From contig JAEZXF010000469.1 in the NCBI GenBank assembly GCA_023419995.1, positions 1 to 14,466 on the forward strand: a stretch of DNA of 14,466 bases, in the 5' to 3' direction. The notes under the pieces were generated by a model. It was not told where the DNA came from. It saw nothing but the letters and a program-made list of their open reading frames with translations, and ran no database searches. Shown here piece by piece: positions 13,708 to 14,466 of this stretch. Numbering within the stretch: the first letter of the stretch is position 1; every line of letters begins with the position of its first letter. The stretch comes from Pseudomonadota bacterium. Lineage in GTDB: Bacteria > Pseudomonadota > Alphaproteobacteria > Rhizobiales > Rhizobiaceae. A program made the translations under genes and the position numbers.

Positions 13708-14466
13708 ATGACCCTCGTTGTTGTTGTCTTCTTCGCGCTGCTGACGATCGGCGTCCCGATCGCCCATGTGGTGCTGATTTCCGCCGCCGTCGGCATCTGG
13801 ATCGCCGGCAATGACGGCCTGATCCTGGTGCAGCAGACCGTCTACGGCCTCGACAGCTACATCCTGCTGGCGATCCCGTTCTTCGTGGTCTCCGGCACCA
13901 TCGCCGCCCAGGGCGTGACCGCCCAGCGCATCATCAACGTCATCAACGCCTTCTTCGGCAGCATCCGCGGCGGCCTCGGCATCGCCACCGTCTTCGCCTG
14001 CGCGGTGTTCGCCAGCGTGTCCGGCTCGGCCATCGCCTGCGTCATCGCCATCGGCGCGCTGATGTATCCCAAGCTGATCGAGCACGGCTACCCCAAGCCG
14101 CTGGCGCTCGGCATCATCGCCAGCGCCGGCACGCTCGGCGCGATGATCCCGCCCAGCATCCCCATGCTCCAGGTGGCGGTGGCGCTGCGCACGTCGGTCG
14201 GGGCGCAGTTCATCGCCGGTTTCTTCCCCGGCGTGCTCATCGCGGCGTCGATGGCGCTCTATGTCTATCTGACGGCGCGCCGGCACAACATCACCGCGCT
14301 GCCGCGCAGCAGCTGGGCGCATCGGCTCAAGGTCATCAAGGAGAGCGGCTGGGCGATGAGCTACCCGGTCGTCATCCTCGGCGGCATCTATTCCGGCATC
14401 ATGACCCCGACCGAGACGGCGGTCGTCTCGGTGTTCTACATCATCCTGATCGAGGTGTTCCTCTAC
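13708..14466 (+). CDS. TRAP transporter large permease (DctM family), 3' end outside window
   Basis: The first 253 residues of a large TRAP permease are visible, out of about 425 expected. Starting at ATG 13708, with GGAAAGG at 13693-13699 upstream, the frame stays open to the window end. It begins with the hydrophobic MTLVVVVFFALLTIGVPIAH. DctM signatures follow: GSIRGGL (84-90), SGSAIA (105-110), GTLGAMIPPSIPM (141-153) and GIMTPTETAVV (230-240). The protein forms the ion-coupled transport channel in the inner membrane with the DctQ subunit and receives ligand from the binding protein. It is cut by the window edge, not truncated. Confidence 0.93.
   Translation, partial: MTLVVVVFFALLTIGVPIAHVVLISAAVGIWIAGNDGLILVQQTVYGLDSYILLAIPFFVVSGTIAAQGVTAQRIINVINAFFGSIRGGLGIATVFACAVFASVSGSAIACVIAIGALMYPKLIEHGYPKPLALGIIASAGTLGAMIPPSIPMLQVAVALRTSVGAQFIAGFFPGVLIAASMALYVYLTARRHNITALPRSSWAHRLKVIKESGWAMSYPVVILGGIYSGIMTPTETAVVSVFYIILIEVFLY

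Overview
This is a GC-rich alphaproteobacterial chromosome segment, most likely from Hyphomicrobiales (Rhizobiales), possibly a Mesorhizobium-like or Phyllobacteriaceae-like genome. The grounds are the gene order murA, DUF2948, hisD, UPF0262, low-molecular-weight phosphatase, infA, maf, yacG, tRNA-Phe, which I know from that order, plus EcfG-type general-stress promoter motifs and alphaproteobacterial protein sequences. The genus is inference.

Layout. Bases 3-257 hold the 3' end of a LuxR-type regulator on the plus strand. From about 6.7 kb down to 0.5 kb lies a minus-strand housekeeping block: a small basic protein, murA (peptidoglycan precursor synthesis), DUF2948, hisD (last step of histidine synthesis), UPF0262, an LMW-PTP/ArsC-like phosphatase, infA (IF-1), maf, yacG and tRNA-Phe. 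Several of these genes are only 5-30 bp apart, so they are probably co-transcribed in part. A plus-strand tRNA-Thr at 6.9 kb closes this block.

Bases 7.06-9.15 kb look like a stress and repair segment. It has an AAG/MPG-type DNA glycosylase, a small lysine- and arginine-rich protein, and a divergent short-chain dehydrogenase of the long-N-terminus type. The 205-bp gap between the last two carries an exact GGAAC-N16-CGTT element facing the dehydrogenase and a GGAAC-N16-GGTT element facing the small protein. This suggests that both belong to the EcfG/PhyR general stress regulon.

Bases 9.3-14.47 kb form an accessory-type catabolic and transport module. An IclR-family regulator is divergent from a TRAP operon in the order substrate-binding protein, MmgE/PrpD-family enzyme, small membrane subunit (DctQ), large membrane subunit (DctM, cut by the window end). 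The intergenic region has a TTGACA -35 box with a 17-bp spaced -10 box, overlapped by a 37-bp inverted repeat with 14-bp arms and a single mismatch. That is a strong candidate IclR operator. Perfect GC-rich stem-loops of 13 and 12 bp lie after the binding-protein gene and after the MmgE/PrpD gene. They may set unequal expression within the operon.

The most interesting candidate is this IclR/TRAP/MmgE-PrpD unit. The enzyme lacks the family's usual central and C-terminal active-site motif spellings, and the binding protein lacks the usual Asn-Pro after its DG motif. Together they suggest uptake and first-step conversion of an organic acid that is not a standard C4-dicarboxylate. The substrate cannot be read from the sequence.
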